Source of the DNA: Romboutsia sp. CE17
Lineage (GTDB): Bacteria > Bacillota > Clostridia > Peptostreptococcales > Peptostreptococcaceae
Direction: 5' to 3'
Assembly: GCF_012317385.1 (NCBI RefSeq)
Contig: NZ_CP051144.1
Location: 3,038,001 to 3,102,000 of the forward strand
Length of the DNA: 64,000 nt
The notes under the pieces are model-generated. The model had not been told where the DNA came from and did not search any database. It saw only the letters and a list, made by a program, of their open reading frames with translations. Made by a program: the position numbers and the translations under genes. Positions 26,432-38,004 of the stretch are shown piece after piece; within the stretch, counting starts at the first letter, position 1; the number at the start of each line of letters is the position of its first letter.

Positions 26432-27349
26432 ATGTCAGTTAAATCTGAAATTATAGGCTTAAATGAAAAATATAAGGCTACTAATAATAAAGGAAAGTAT
26501 ATAGCAGAAAAAGTAGCAAAAAATATATTTTTTATTAGTGCATTAGTAGCAGTAGTAAGTTTACTACTAATAATAGGATTTGTATTTTATAAAGGGTTAA
26601 CACCATTCATATCTAAAGGTTATTCTTTTACAGGATTTTTGACTGGAACTGAATGGTTACCTTCATCAGATAAATTTGGAATACTACCAATGATATTAGC
26701 ATCAGTAATAGCAACACTAGGAGCTTTAATAATAGGTGTACCAATAGGTATATTAACATCAGTATTTATAGCAGAAATTGCTCCAAAGAAAGTGGCAAAG
26801 TTAATATCACCAGCAGTAGAACTTTTAGCTGGTATACCATCAGTATTATACGGTATATTTGGATTAGCATTTATAGTTCCAGGAATTCAAGATATATTTA
26901 ACTTACCTAAAGGTCAAAGTTTATTAGCAGTAATAATTGTTTTAGCAATAATGATGTTACCAACAATTATATCTGTATCAGAGACAGCAATAAGATCAGT
27001 TCCTAAAGCTTATAAAGAAGGTTCATTAGCATTAGGTGCTTCTAAAATAGAAACTATATTTAAGGTTGTTTTACCAGCAGCTAAATCAGGAATATTAGCA
27101 GCAGTAGTATTAGGAATAGGTAGAGCTTTAGGAGAAACTATGGCTGTAATATTAGTTGCAGGTAACTCACCAGTAATGCCAAGTTCTTTAATGGATAGTG
27201 TAAGACCTCTTACAACAAATATAGCACTTGAAATGGGATATGCATTTGGTACTCATCAAGAAATGCTATTTGCAACAGGAGTAGTGTTATTCTCATTCAT
27301 ATTAATTTTAAATTTAGTATTAAACAAACTATCTAAGGGAGTAGATTAA
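26432..27349 (+). CDS. pstC: Phosphate ABC transporter permease PstC
   Basis: The protein has 305 residues from the ATG at 26432, with GGGAGGG 7 bases upstream; the earlier in-frame ATG at 26390 has no ribosome binding site. It has six membrane helices. The permease EAA-type loop is seen in YKEGSLALGASKIETIFKVV followed by LPAAKSG, which contacts PstB. It forms the membrane channel with PstA. Confidence 0.95.
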   Translation: MSVKSEIIGLNEKYKATNNKGKYIAEKVAKNIFFISALVAVVSLLLIIGFVFYKGLTPFISKGYSFTGFLTGTEWLPSSDKFGILPMILASVIATLGALIIGVPIGILTSVFIAEIAPKKVAKLISPAVELLAGIPSVLYGIFGLAFIVPGIQDIFNLPKGQSLLAVIIVLAIMMLPTIISVSETAIRSVPKAYKEGSLALGASKIETIFKVVLPAAKSGILAAVVLGIGRALGETMAVILVAGNSPVMPSSLMDSVRPLTTNIALEMGYAFGTHQEMLFATGVVLFSFILILNLVLNKLSKGVD

Positions 27350-27350
27350 G

Positions 27351-28175
27351 ATGAGAAAATTAAAAGAAAATATATTAAAGTTATTAATCTATTTATCAGC
27401 AGCATTTACAGTTGGAACGTTAGCTATAATAGTTGGATTTATATTTATAAAAGGAATCGGAAAAATTAATTTACATTTCTTAATGAGTGATTATTCTGCT
27501 TCAGGAGATGGTGGAATATTACCGATGATAGTAAGTACGATATATATGGTTGGAGTTTCAATAGCATTAGCTACACCAATAGGTATATTATCAGCAATCT
27601 ATATGCAAGAATACGCAAAACAAGGAAGATTAGTAAAATCAATAAGATTTGCAACAGAGAGTTTAGCAGGAATACCATCTATAATATATGGATTATTCGG
27701 AGGAATATTCTTTGTTACAGTATTAGGTCTTAAGTTTTCTATTTTATCAGGATCGCTTACAGTATCAATAATAATATTACCTTTAATAATAAGAACTACG
27801 GAAGAGGCTTTAAAAACTGTACCAAAATCTTATAGAGAAGCATCTTTAGCTCTTGGTTCAACACAGTTTCAAACTTTATATAAAGTAGTGCTTCCAAGTG
27901 CAGTGCCTGGTATACTATCTGGAATAATATTATCAGTAGGTCGTGTAATTGGTGAATCAGCGGCGATATTACTAACAGCTGGAACTGTTGCTCAAATGCC
28001 TTCAACTATATTTGATAGTGCAAGAACTTTAACTGTTCAAGCATATCTTTCAACTAAGGAGTCTGGAGATATAGAAACTGCAGCAGCTTTAGGAATAGTA
28101 TTAATAGTTATAGTATTAGCCTTAAATACAATCGCAAAAACAATAGCAAAAAAATTAAATAAAGCAAACTACTAA
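27351..28175 (+). CDS. pstA: Phosphate ABC transporter permease PstA
   Basis: This 274-residue permease with six helices starts one base after the pstC stop. The coupling loop reads YREASLALGSTQFQTLYKVV followed by LPSAVPG. It pairs with PstC. The tight spacing implies translational coupling. Confidence 0.95.
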   Translation: MRKLKENILKLLIYLSAAFTVGTLAIIVGFIFIKGIGKINLHFLMSDYSASGDGGILPMIVSTIYMVGVSIALATPIGILSAIYMQEYAKQGRLVKSIRFATESLAGIPSIIYGLFGGIFFVTVLGLKFSILSGSLTVSIIILPLIIRTTEEALKTVPKSYREASLALGSTQFQTLYKVVLPSAVPGILSGIILSVGRVIGESAAILLTAGTVAQMPSTIFDSARTLTVQAYLSTKESGDIETAAALGIVLIVIVLALNTIAKTIAKKLNKANY

Positions 28176-28213
28176 AATTTATATAAATTCAAATATATCT
28201 AAGAGGTGAAGAT

Positions 28214-28978
28214 ATGAGTATAGTCAATAAAACAAAATTAAAGGTTAGTAATTTAGATTTATTCTATGGAAATAATCAGGCGTTAAAAAACATAAACATG
28301 GATATAAAGTCAAATAAAGTAACGGCTTTAATAGGTCCTTCTGGATGCGGAAAGTCGACATTTTTAAGAACATTAAATAGAATGAATGATTTAATAGATG
28401 GAGTTACTATAAAAGGTAAAGTAGAGGTTGATGGTGAAGATATATATACATCAGAAGATGTCATAAAATTAAGAACTAAAGTTGGTATGGTATTCCAAAA
28501 ACCAAATCCATTCCCGATGAGTATTTATGACAATATAGCATATGGTCCTAGAATTCACGGAATAAAAGATAAGAAAGTATTAGATAAGATAGTAGAAGAA
28601 AGTTTAAAAGGAGCTGCAATTTGGGACGAAGTTAAAGATAGACTTAAGTCATCAGCACTAGGTCTATCTGGAGGTCAACAACAGCGTATATGCATAGCAA
28701 GAGCAATTGCTATGAAACCAGATGTTATACTTATGGATGAGCCTACATCTGCCCTAGATCCAATATCTACTTTAAAAGTAGAAGAACTTATTGAAAATCT
28801 TAAAAAACAATATACTATTATAATAGTAACACACAATATGCAGCAAGCAGCTCGTATCTCAGACGATACAGGATTTTTCTTAAATGGGGAATTAGTAGAG
28901 TTTAATGAAACAAAAACTATATTTACTAATCCATTTGATAAGCGCACAGAAGATTATATAACAGGAAGATTTGGGTAG
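28214..28978 (+). CDS. pstB: Phosphate ABC transporter ATP-binding protein PstB
   Basis: The protein has 254 residues. Walker A is GPSGCGKST (about 41-49), the Q-loop reads [20 protein letters not shown] (the PstB hallmark), the signature is LSGGQQQR (about 152-159) and Walker B is [12 protein letters not shown]. It energises phosphate uptake on the cytoplasmic side. It is 38 bases after pstA, with ribosome binding site AGAGGTGA. Confidence 0.97.
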   Translation: MSIVNKTKLKVSNLDLFYGNNQALKNINMDIKSNKVTALIGPSGCGKSTFLRTLNRMNDLIDGVTIKGKVEVDGEDIYTSEDVIKLRTKVGMVFQKPNPFPMSIYDNIAYGPRIHGIKDKKVLDKIVEESLKGAAIWDEVKDRLKSSALGLSGGQQQRICIARAIAMKPDVILMDEPTSALDPISTLKVEELIENLKKQYTIIIVTHNMQQAARISDDTGFFLNGELVEFNETKTIFTNPFDKRTEDYITGRFG

Positions 28979-29001
28979 AAAATATAAAAAGGAGTATAAA
29001 T

Positions 29002-29655
29002 ATGATTATAACAAGGTTAGAATTTAATATTAGCACTCTAAAAAGTTATACAATTAGAATGGTTGAAAAGTGTGAAGAGGCAGTTTCTCTATCTGTAAAT
29101 AGTTTAGTAAAAAAAGATATAGATTTAGCTAAAAAAGTTGTTAAACTAGATGAGGATATAGATACATTAAGAGAATATATAAGAGATAGAAGTATAGAAT
29201 TAATGGTGCTTAAACAACCTATGGCAAAAGATTTGAGATATATCTATGCATTAAGTAATATAGCTATAGAATTAGAGAGAATTGGTGATTATGCTGAAAA
29301 TATAGCAGAAGAAACAATAGCTATAAATAAAGATGAGCATATAACAAGTCTAGACACTATAGTTGATATGTCAAATGTATGTTTAAGTATGCTTAACGAT
29401 ATAAAGGAAGCTTTAAATAAATGTGATGATAAACTTGCTTATGATATAGCAATGAGAGATGATAAAATAGATAGAGCATATGAAGATTCTAGACCTAATA
29501 TTTTAAGTAAAATGTGTGAAGACGCTGATAATGTAGATCAAGGTACAAGAATTTTATTTGTAGAAAGATACCTTGAAAGAATAGGGGATCATATAACGAA
29601 TATATGTGAAAATATAGTGTATATAGCAAATGGACAAATGATAGAGATTGGCTAA
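29002..29655 (+). CDS. phoU: Phosphate signalling protein PhoU
   Basis: The protein has 217 residues and two three-helix bundles, each with the metal-binding motif: ELERIGDYAENIAEE in the first and ERYLERIGDHITNICENIVY in the second. PhoU senses uptake through Pst and damps the PhoR-type sensor. No phoPR pair is in the window. It ends the operon; a hairpin follows. Confidence 0.95.
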   Translation: MIITRLEFNISTLKSYTIRMVEKCEEAVSLSVNSLVKKDIDLAKKVVKLDEDIDTLREYIRDRSIELMVLKQPMAKDLRYIYALSNIAIELERIGDYAENIAEETIAINKDEHITSLDTIVDMSNVCLSMLNDIKEALNKCDDKLAYDIAMRDDKIDRAYEDSRPNILSKMCEDADNVDQGTRILFVERYLERIGDHITNICENIVYIANGQMIEIG

Positions 29656-29706
29656 GATTAGTGTTAATTTAAATTAATTGTTTTATATAATGAATAATAT
29701 ATAAAG

Positions 29707-29755
29707 ATTCCATGATATATAGCGATAAAAAGCTTTAAATATCATGGAATTTTTA
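29707..29755 (+). terminator. Intrinsic terminator of the pst operon
   Basis: A perfect 12-bp stem ATTCCATGATAT with ATATCATGGAAT is followed by TTTTTA. Confidence 0.8.
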
Positions 29756-29873
29756 TATTAATTTTATTTTATATTTATTAATGCAGTAATTGAGATAAAA
29801 AGTAATATCACTTATGTATTAAATAATTTTAAGTAAATTTATTTAACAGATAAATAATTAAAAACATTTACAA

Positions 29874-29927
29874 AAAATTCTGATATTTATCAAAGGATTT
29901 TGTTGAAAGTATTGGAAAAATTATACT
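29874..29927 (+). promoter_or_regulatory. Predicted promoter and possible CodY motif before gdhA
   Basis: TTGTTG (29900-29905) and TATACT (29922-29927) lie 16 bases apart, with transcription expected near 29934. AAAATTCTGATATTT at 29874-29888 matches 11 of 15 positions of the CodY consensus AATTTTCWGAAAATT, a weak match. The rest of the 29756-29978 gap is plain AT-rich sequence. Confidence 0.35.
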
Positions 29928-29945
29928 TAAAGTATAAAATAATAA

Positions 29946-31382
<1,437 letters not shown>

Positions 31383-31469
31383 AGACATATAATTTACAAT
31401 TATTAAATCAATATGCTAAACTATATTAGTATAGAAGATATATAAAATCATATAATGTTGAATATTTTT

Positions 31470-31546
31470 GCCAACTGACATATCAGTTGATTATATGTTT
31501 TCCAGTAGGAAAACTGTATTTATATTGATATTTCAGTTGGTATTTT
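31470..31546 (+). terminator. Long imperfect hairpin after gdhA
   Basis: CCAACTGA (31471-31478) pairs with TCAGTTGG (31533-31540), and pairing continues inward with mismatches for about 30 bases a side; TATTTTT follows. The left arm contains its own palindrome CAACTGA-CATA-TCAGTTG. It probably ends gdhA. Confidence 0.6.
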
Positions 31547-31586
31547 TATGTTTAATGAGATTATACTTTGAAAGGGAGACGATAAC

Positions 31587-32135
31587 ATGCCAAATAGTAT
31601 TACAACATATTCAAAAGTAAATTTCACACCACTAGAGCCTAAGAAAGAAGATATTATGATAGATGATATAGCTCATGCCTTATCTCTTATGTCTAGAGCA
31701 AATGGTCATTTTCCGGAATTTTATTCAGTGGGGCAACATTGTATTTTCTGCTGTGAAGAAGCGATAAAAAGAGGATATAGTAATAAAGTAGCGCTTGCTT
31801 GTTTACTACATGATGCTAGCGAAGCTTATATAGCAGATATTACTAGACCAGTTAAAAAGAACCTTCATACTTATTTAGAAATAGAAGAATCTTTACAAAA
31901 TGCAATATATGAAAAATACATTAAAGATGAGTTAACAAGTGAAGAACAAAGAATGATAGATTCTGTAGATAATACATTATTATATCATGAGTTTATTCAC
32001 TATATGGGACATGAGTTACAAGTTGAAAAAGATGAACTAATAAGCAAGCCAGTATTTAAATTTGAAGAATTTAAATCAGTAGAAAATAAGTATAAAGATT
32101 TATTTAACCAATTAACAAATAATCATAAATTTTAA
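31587..32135 (+). CDS. HD-domain phosphohydrolase
   Basis: This 182-residue cytoplasmic protein has metal ligands visible as His in FYSVGQHCIF (about 48), the His-Asp pair in LLHDASEAYIADITRPVK (about 75-76) and the late Asp in MIDSVDNTLL. The DIAHALSLMSRANGHF start is typical of the YfbR/phage-type HD family that acts on nucleotides or similar phosphates. The substrate is not known. Ribosome binding site GAAAGGGAGA; single gene with terminator. Confidence 0.8.
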   Translation: MPNSITTYSKVNFTPLEPKKEDIMIDDIAHALSLMSRANGHFPEFYSVGQHCIFCCEEAIKRGYSNKVALACLLHDASEAYIADITRPVKKNLHTYLEIEESLQNAIYEKYIKDELTSEEQRMIDSVDNTLLYHEFIHYMGHELQVEKDELISKPVFKFEEFKSVENKYKDLFNQLTNNHKF

Positions 32136-32151
32136 ATATTTATAAGTAATT

Positions 32152-32182
32152 AAAAGTACCTAAATAAAATTTGGGTACTTTT
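32152..32182 (+). terminator. Intrinsic terminator after the HD gene
   Basis: An 11-bp stem AAAAGTACCTA with TGGGTACTTTT (one G-U), then TTAATTG. Confidence 0.7.
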
Positions 32183-32300
32183 AATTGTTTATAAATAGAT
32201 AATAAGATTTAATATTATGTACAGTCTATTAATATATATTTTTTTCAATTATACTATATAAGTAAAATATATCAGTTGAGTTATAGCAGGAGGTTTTCAG

Positions 32301-33167
32301 TTGAAGATTAAACTAGGTATGAGAACTATTAAGACAGGTATAGCAGTTATGCTTTGTTGTACTTTAGGACAATTTGTAATTGAAAAATTATTTTTTGCAG
32401 TAGCAGCTTGTGCATTATCAGTTCAGGATACTGTAAGAGGATCACTAAAAGAAGGTCTTGGTAGGGTAAAGGGAACAATGCTTGGAGGGATAATAGGATA
32501 CTTAATGGCTATTGTTAAACCAGAAGATCCAATTTTATGTGGATTAGGTGTAATGGCTGTTATATACGGATGTACTGCATTAAATACAGGTGGAGGAGTT
32601 GTATCAATAGTAACTTTTTCTGCTATATATTTAGGAAATATAACATCTGAGCCTGGATATTATGCAATACATAGAGTTATAGATACATCAATGGGGGTAG
32701 TTTTTGGAGTATTGGTTAATTATTTATTTCCAAGACCTAATTATTTAGAGAATACGATTAATGAATTTATAAACATGGAAAAATTATCAAAAGATTTTAT
32801 AAAATTAAGAATAATAAATAAGGAACATTTTAATATAGAAAAATACAGAAATGCATTTAATAAACTAGAAGGAGTATACTCTAAGTTTTTAGATGAATTA
32901 GATTTTAGTAAAAATGATATAAATACGGATCAATTAGAAGAATCCATAGGTATATGTGAGCAAATATATTTCCATATGAAGTCTATAGAGTTACTAGAAC
33001 AAAAGTTATATCTAAATAAGTCTAATTATAAAAGATTAAAAAAATTCTATAAAGGTGAAAAATTAGATTGGGAAGTTGACGATAATAAGAGCCCTGTATT
33101 TAACTTTCATTTAGAGAAAATAATAGAAAGTATTGATCGAATAAGCTATATAAATAATTTTAAATAA
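32301..33167 (+). CDS. FUSC/aromatic acid exporter family membrane protein
   Basis: This 288-residue protein has about five to six helices in the first 150 residues and a helical cytosolic C-terminal half. The opening KLGMRTIKTGIAVMLCC and the GRVKGTMLGGIIGYL segment fit the ArAE/FUSC family of small Firmicute members. Family members are presumed exporters of aromatic acids or related anions; no substrate is proven here. It starts at TTG after CAGGAGG, a perfect ribosome binding site. Single gene. Confidence 0.8.
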   Translation: MKIKLGMRTIKTGIAVMLCCTLGQFVIEKLFFAVAACALSVQDTVRGSLKEGLGRVKGTMLGGIIGYLMAIVKPEDPILCGLGVMAVIYGCTALNTGGGVVSIVTFSAIYLGNITSEPGYYAIHRVIDTSMGVVFGVLVNYLFPRPNYLENTINEFINMEKLSKDFIKLRIINKEHFNIEKYRNAFNKLEGVYSKFLDELDFSKNDINTDQLEESIGICEQIYFHMKSIELLEQKLYLNKSNYKRLKKFYKGEKLDWEVDDNKSPVFNFHLEKIIESIDRISYINNFK

Positions 33168-33187
33168 CAAACCTAAAATAAAAAACA

Positions 33188-33237
33188 TACAGTACCTCTC
33201 CATATATTAGATATATAAATACTTAGAAGGTACTGTA
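33188..33237. repeat. Perfect 10-bp inverted repeat (hairpin)
   Basis: TACAGTACCT (33188-33197) and AGGTACTGTA (33228-33237) flank 30 AT-rich bases. No T-run follows on the plus strand; on the minus strand a T-run follows. It could be a weak terminator for the FUSC gene or the edge of a lost element. Confidence 0.5.
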
Positions 33238-33339
33238 TGAAACCTATCTATTTATAAAATCAAATACTGAACAAATACAAATCTAAAAAATTCATAGAGT
33301 TTACAAAAATAATAATTGAACTTAAGATTATAAAAAAAT

Positions 33340-33845
33340 ATTGAACATATATTTAAAGAAGCATTTAATTCAAAAAAGTAGATATACTCATAATTTTCAT
33401 AATGCTTATGAATATGAATATCGTGAAAGTATTAAAGATGAATGTTTAATAAAAAACAAGCATATAAATTGTAATAAAGAAAATTAAAAGAAGCTATATA
33501 GAAAGTGATATTTTGTATTAACTTTACAAGAGATTGATGAAATATATAAAGCTTTAGACTTAAGCTTGTTATAAGCAAGGGAGGAGGTATGTAGCATTAA
33601 AAGAAATTGATGATACATTTATAGAAGGTATGGGATTCATTAGAGAATGTATGGCTTAAAAAATTAATGAAAGTGAGGTCGTAAAATATTTGGACAAATA
33701 CTCTCTAGGAGTTAATATGAAGACGCCTTTTGATGATATAAATATTGTATAGCTTTTTAGGAAATAGAAATAAAAAAATAGAAGACATAGATTCTGAAGA
33801 TAGAAAATACGAAAAGTTTTTAGTAGGAAAATATAAAATAACATA
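33340..33845 (+). pseudogene. Decayed coding sequence, family not recognised
   Basis: Plus-strand sequence here has coding-like runs broken by stops. One run (about 33377-33485) reads RYTHNFHNAYEYEYRESIKD and onward. Another (33573-33751) reads GRRYVALKEIDDTFIEGMGF, then an in-frame TAA at 33656, and continues as KINESEVVKYLDKYSLGVNM. GGAGGAGG is found at 33580-33587. No intact gene fits. I could not assign a family. The gap 33238-33340 holds nothing I can name. Confidence 0.5.
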
Positions 33846-33879
33846 GGTTAATCTTTATAAATATAGGGGAGATCATAAT

Positions 33880-34671
33880 ATGGAGGATAATAAAAAGATA
33901 CTAAAGATATTAGCATCTATGTTTTTAGTCATAATTTTTACAATAGGATTGATATTTTATAAAACGAAAAATATAGATCTCGAGGATAGTTCAAAATTAA
34001 GTGAAAGTATAATTGATACTACATATAAAACATCTAATGAAATAAATAAGGGATCAGAAGCTAGTGAAAATAAAATAGCATACATAACAATAGATGATGG
34101 ACCGTCAAAGTACACAAGCCAAATATTAGATATATTAGATAAAAACAATGTAAAAGCAACATTTTTCATGTTGAATAATAATATGAAGTTGCATAGTGAT
34201 GAAGTGAATAGAATGATAGAAGAAGGTCATGGTGTTGGATTTCATGGAGTAAGTCATGAAGTAGAAGAATTATATAAAACACCAACATCATCATTAGAAG
34301 AATTTGAAACATGTAATAAAACTTTATATGAATTAAGTGGTAAAACATCTAAATTAATACGCCTACCATATGGAAGTAAGCCTTATACTCCTGAGGAAAA
34401 CTACAATAATTTAGTTGAAAAAGGATATTTAATTTGGGATTGGACTTTAGATACATTAGACTGGAAGTCATCTAAAGATCAGATAGTTAGTAATATATTA
34501 TATTATGGTAGAGAGAAAGAAGAAATTGTAGTATTAATGCATGAAAAAGAACAAAGTGTAGAGGCATTAAGTGATACTATTAAAATTTTAAAAGAGAGAG
34601 GATATACACTAATTCCTATAACTGAAAAAACATATCCTAAAAATTTTTGGATTGGTAATACAGAGGGCTAA
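33880..34671 (+). CDS. Polysaccharide deacetylase (NodB domain), membrane-anchored
   Basis: This 263-residue protein has an N-terminal membrane anchor (about 9-28). The NodB domain starts with YITIDDGPSKYTSQILDIL (about 68-86), which has the metal-binding Asp pair. GVGFHGVSHE carries one His position; the second canonical metal His (usually H-S-x2-H) reads H-G-V-S-H here. Later come RLPYGSKP and LMHEKE. It removes N-acetyl groups from peptidoglycan or other cell wall sugars at the outer face of the membrane. Ribosome binding site AGGGGAGAT. Single gene. Confidence 0.88.
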   Translation: MEDNKKILKILASMFLVIIFTIGLIFYKTKNIDLEDSSKLSESIIDTTYKTSNEINKGSEASENKIAYITIDDGPSKYTSQILDILDKNNVKATFFMLNNNMKLHSDEVNRMIEEGHGVGFHGVSHEVEELYKTPTSSLEEFETCNKTLYELSGKTSKLIRLPYGSKPYTPEENYNNLVEKGYLIWDWTLDTLDWKSSKDQIVSNILYYGREKEEIVVLMHEKEQSVEALSDTIKILKERGYTLIPITEKTYPKNFWIGNTEG

Positions 34672-34753
34672 AAGTATGTATATTGTTATAAATAATTGAC
34701 AATATTAAAGGTAATTAGATATAATTAATAAATAAAATAATATATAAAAACAT

Positions 34754-35045
34754 TGAAGAAGAGGAGTATGTAAATACTACTTATAGAGAAGAAAACCCAC
34801 AGGCTGAAAGGTTTTCTAAGTACAGATTTGCAGAAGGTAGCTTCGGAGTTTCTAAATTGAACTAATAGTAGGTTTAGACGGTGAAAGTCGTTAAAGTTTA
34901 TTGAGAGCTAAAATTAGCTAAGTTAGTTATGTTATTAAATTAATTTGAGATAACATAACTGTTTATATTAGCGAGTTAAATTTTAGAATTAAGGTGGTAA
35001 CGCGAGCTTTTCGTCCTTATTTATGGGATGAAAGGCTCTTTTTTA
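34754..35045 (+). promoter_or_regulatory. T-box riboswitch of valS
   Basis: The canonical T-box sequence AAGGTGGTAACGCGAGC is at 34991-35007. It is followed by the terminator hairpin GAGCTTTTCGTCC / GGGATGAAAGGCTC with a T-run at 35038-35044. A long structured Stem I region begins near AGAAGAGGAGTA (34756). Uncharged tRNA-Val would pair with the specifier and T-box and allow readthrough. I could not fix the specifier codon by eye; valine is inferred from the gene. Confidence 0.93.
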
Positions 35046-35082
35046 TTAAAAAAATAGATTAATTAAACTAGGAGGAAATATC

Positions 35083-37746
35083 ATGGAAAATACTAATTTA
35101 TCAAAAACGTATAATCCAAAAGACTTTGAATCAAGACTATATTCAGAGTGGGTAGAAAAAGGATATTTTAAATCTAGCCCAAACCCAAATAAAAAGCCAT
35201 TTACAATAGTGCTTCCGCCGCCTAATATAACTGGGCAACTACATATGGGACATGCTCTTGATCATACATTACAAGATATACTTATAAGATGGAAACGTAT
35301 GGACGGATATGAGACTTTATGGCAACCAGGAACTGATCATGCTTCTATAGCAACAGAAGTTAAGGTTGTTGAAAGAATAAAAGAGCAAGAAGGAAAATCT
35401 AAGTACGATTTAGGAAGAGAAGAATTCTTAAAGAGAGCTATGGATTGGAGAAACGAATTTGGTAGAAAAATAGTAGACCAAATGAAGCAATTAGGAGATT
35501 CTTGTGACTGGGACAGAGAAAGATTTACAATGGATGAAGGATGTAACGAAGCTGTTACTGAGTTCTTTGTGAAACTTTATGAAAAAGGTCAAATATATAG
35601 AGGAAATAGAATAATAAACTGGTGCCCAGATTGTAAAACAACTTTATCTGATGCTGAGGTTGAACATGAAGAACATGATGGTAAATTCTATCATATAAAA
35701 TACCCAATAGCAGGTAGTGATGAATTCTTAGAAATAGCTACAACTAGACCTGAAACAATGTTAGGAGATACAGGTATAGCTGTAAATCCAGAAGATGAAA
35801 GATACAAGCATTTAGTAGGAAAGCATGCAATACTTCCATTAGTAGGAAGAGAACTTATAATAGTTGCTGATGATTATGTTGATTTAGAGTTCGGTACAGG
35901 TGCAGTTAAAATGACTCCTGCTCATGATCCTAACGACTACGAAGTAGGTAAGAGACATAATCTAGAGCAAATAAACGTAATGAATGAAGATGGAACAATG
36001 AACAGCTTAGCTGGTAAATACGAAGGTATGGACAGATATGAGTGTAGAAAACAACTTATAGCTGATTTAGATGAAGCTGGATACTTAATAGCTATAAAAG
36101 ATCATAACCACAATGTAGGTTCTTGTTACAGATGTCATACAGTAATAGAGCCAAGATTATCAGATCAATGGTTTGTTAAGATGGATGAACTTGCAAAACC
36201 TGCGATAGATATACTTAAGAAACAAGAATTAAAATTCGTACCAGATAAGTTTGATAAAACTTACTTACAATGGTTAGAAAATATAAGAGACTGGTGTATA
36301 TCAAGACAGTTATGGTGGGGTCACCAAATACCAGCTTATTACTGCCAAGACTGTGGTGAAGTAATAGTTGCTAAGTCTATGCCAGAAGCTTGTAAGTGTG
36401 GATGCACTAATTTAAAACAAGATGAAGATGTACTAGATACTTGGTTCTCTTCAGCATTATGGCCTTTCTCAACATTAGGTTGGCCACATAACACAGAAGA
36501 ATTAAATTACTATTATCCAACTAATGTACTTGTTACAGGATACGATATAATATTCTTCTGGGTAGTAAGAATGGCATTTGCAGGAATGTTCTGTATGAAT
36601 GAAAAACCATTTGAACATGTATTAATACACGGACTTGTAAGAGATTCTCAAGGTAGAAAAATGAGTAAGTCTTTAGGAAATGGTATAGATCCGTTAGAAG
36701 TAATCGACCAATATGGTGCTGATGCTCTAAGATTCATGTTAGCAACAGGAAATTCCCCAGGAAATGATATGAGATTCTACATGGAAAGAGTAGAAGCTGC
36801 AAGAAACTTTGCTAATAAATTATGGAATGCGTCAAGATTTGTATTCATGAATATAGATGCAGAAATAATGGAAGGTGTAACTAGAGAGTCTGTAGAATCT
36901 AACTTAACTTTAGCTGATAAGTGGATAATATCAAGAGCAAATAATGTTGTTAAAGAAGTTACTGATAACATGGACAAGTTTGACCTTGGTATAGCTGCTC
37001 AAAAGATATATGATTTTGCATGGTCAGAATACTGTGACTGGTATATAGAAATAGTTAAACCAAGATTATATAGTGAAGATAAAGAAGCTAAGCAAGCTGC
37101 TTTATACACATTAACTTATGTATTAGAAAAAATATTAAAATTATTACATCCATACATGCCATTTATAACAGAAGAAATATATACTCATCTACCAACAGTA
37201 GAAGGAAGTATAGTTATAGCTCAATTCCCTCACTACACTGAAGCTGACAATATGGCTAAAGAAGAAGAAATGATGAGCTTAACAATGGATGGAATAAGAA
37301 ACATAAGAAATGTAAGAGCTGAAATGAACGTTCCACCATCAAAGAAAGCTAAGGTAATAATAGTCCCAACAGAAGAAAAGAAAGAAGCAATGGAAGCTGG
37401 TAAAGATTACTTCGTAACATTAGCATCTGCATCTGAAGTTGAAATAGTAGCTGATGAAACTAATATACCAGAAGACGCTGTAAGTGTTGTTATAGATGGT
37501 GTTAAAATATTTATACCACTTGATGAATTAGTTGACTTCGCAAAGGAAATCGAAAGATTAAACAAAGAAAAAGCTAAGTTAGAAAGCGAAATAAAGAGAG
37601 TTAACGGAAAACTTTCTAATGAAGGATTTGTTTCTAAAGCTCCTCAAAGCTTAATAGATGCTGAAAAAGCTAAGAAAGAAAAGTTTGAAGAGATGATGAA
37701 ATCAGTATTAGAAAGATTAGAAAATCTTGAATCAAAGATGAAATAG
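35083..37746 (+). CDS. valS: Valyl-tRNA synthetase
   Basis: This 887-residue class I synthetase has the HIGH motif as LHMGHAL (about 56-62) after PPPNITGQ. The editing (CP1) domain contains [17 protein letters not shown]. The KMSKS motif reads [12 protein letters not shown] (about 525-536). A coiled-coil arm fills the last about 70 residues and is typical of ValRS. It charges tRNA-Val with valine and hydrolyses mischarged threonine. It is controlled by the T-box upstream. Ribosome binding site AGGAGG. Confidence 0.98.
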   Translation: MENTNLSKTYNPKDFESRLYSEWVEKGYFKSSPNPNKKPFTIVLPPPNITGQLHMGHALDHTLQDILIRWKRMDGYETLWQPGTDHASIATEVKVVERIKEQEGKSKYDLGREEFLKRAMDWRNEFGRKIVDQMKQLGDSCDWDRERFTMDEGCNEAVTEFFVKLYEKGQIYRGNRIINWCPDCKTTLSDAEVEHEEHDGKFYHIKYPIAGSDEFLEIATTRPETMLGDTGIAVNPEDERYKHLVGKHAILPLVGRELIIVADDYVDLEFGTGAVKMTPAHDPNDYEVGKRHNLEQINVMNEDGTMNSLAGKYEGMDRYECRKQLIADLDEAGYLIAIKDHNHNVGSCYRCHTVIEPRLSDQWFVKMDELAKPAIDILKKQELKFVPDKFDKTYLQWLENIRDWCISRQLWWGHQIPAYYCQDCGEVIVAKSMPEACKCGCTNLKQDEDVLDTWFSSALWPFSTLGWPHNTEELNYYYPTNVLVTGYDIIFFWVVRMAFAGMFCMNEKPFEHVLIHGLVRDSQGRKMSKSLGNGIDPLEVIDQYGADALRFMLATGNSPGNDMRFYMERVEAARNFANKLWNASRFVFMNIDAEIMEGVTRESVESNLTLADKWIISRANNVVKEVTDNMDKFDLGIAAQKIYDFAWSEYCDWYIEIVKPRLYSEDKEAKQAALYTLTYVLEKILKLLHPYMPFITEEIYTHLPTVEGSIVIAQFPHYTEADNMAKEEEMMSLTMDGIRNIRNVRAEMNVPPSKKAKVIIVPTEEKKEAMEAGKDYFVTLASASEVEIVADETNIPEDAVSVVIDGVKIFIPLDELVDFAKEIERLNKEKAKLESEIKRVNGKLSNEGFVSKAPQSLIDAEKAKKEKFEEMMKSVLERLENLESKMK

Positions 37747-37783
37747 ATAACCTAAGTTAGTTTATATATTATTATCTAATATG

Positions 37784-37830
37784 AATAGCCAGTACAAGTA
37801 GCTAGAAAAGCTACAAATGTACTGGCTATT
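37784..37830 (+). terminator. Intrinsic terminator of valS
   Basis: AATAGCCAGTAC pairs with GTACTGGCTATT, with an inner stem GTAGCT/AGCTAC; TTTCAT tail. Confidence 0.8.
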
Positions 37831-37936
37831 TCATATTTACTTACTTATCTAATGAGTTATACTAATAGTATCTTATTTATTAAAGAGATAGCTATTGACA
37901 TTAATATGAAAAGATTAAAGAATTAAATAAAATAGC

Positions 37937-37982
37937 AAAAAATCCTTATATAATTTAAACTATAATTATATAAGGATTTTTC
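37937..37982 (+). terminator. Second hairpin with T-run before mobA
   Basis: AAAAATCCTTATATA pairs with TATATAAGGATTTTT. It stands 20 bases before the mobA start, so mobA transcription either starts within it or reads through it. Confidence 0.7.
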
Positions 37983-38004
37983 TAATGTGAAGTAGGGGGG
38001 ATAT

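Noticed and set aside
29874-29888. CodY binding site upstream of gdhA as a firm call
   Set aside because: There are four mismatches to the 15-base consensus in AT-rich sequence; kept only as a weak note with the promoter.
34754-34990. Assigning the T-box specifier codon directly
   Set aside because: Several GTN triplets occur in Stem I and I could not fold the region reliably by eye, so only the T-box class and the downstream gene are used.
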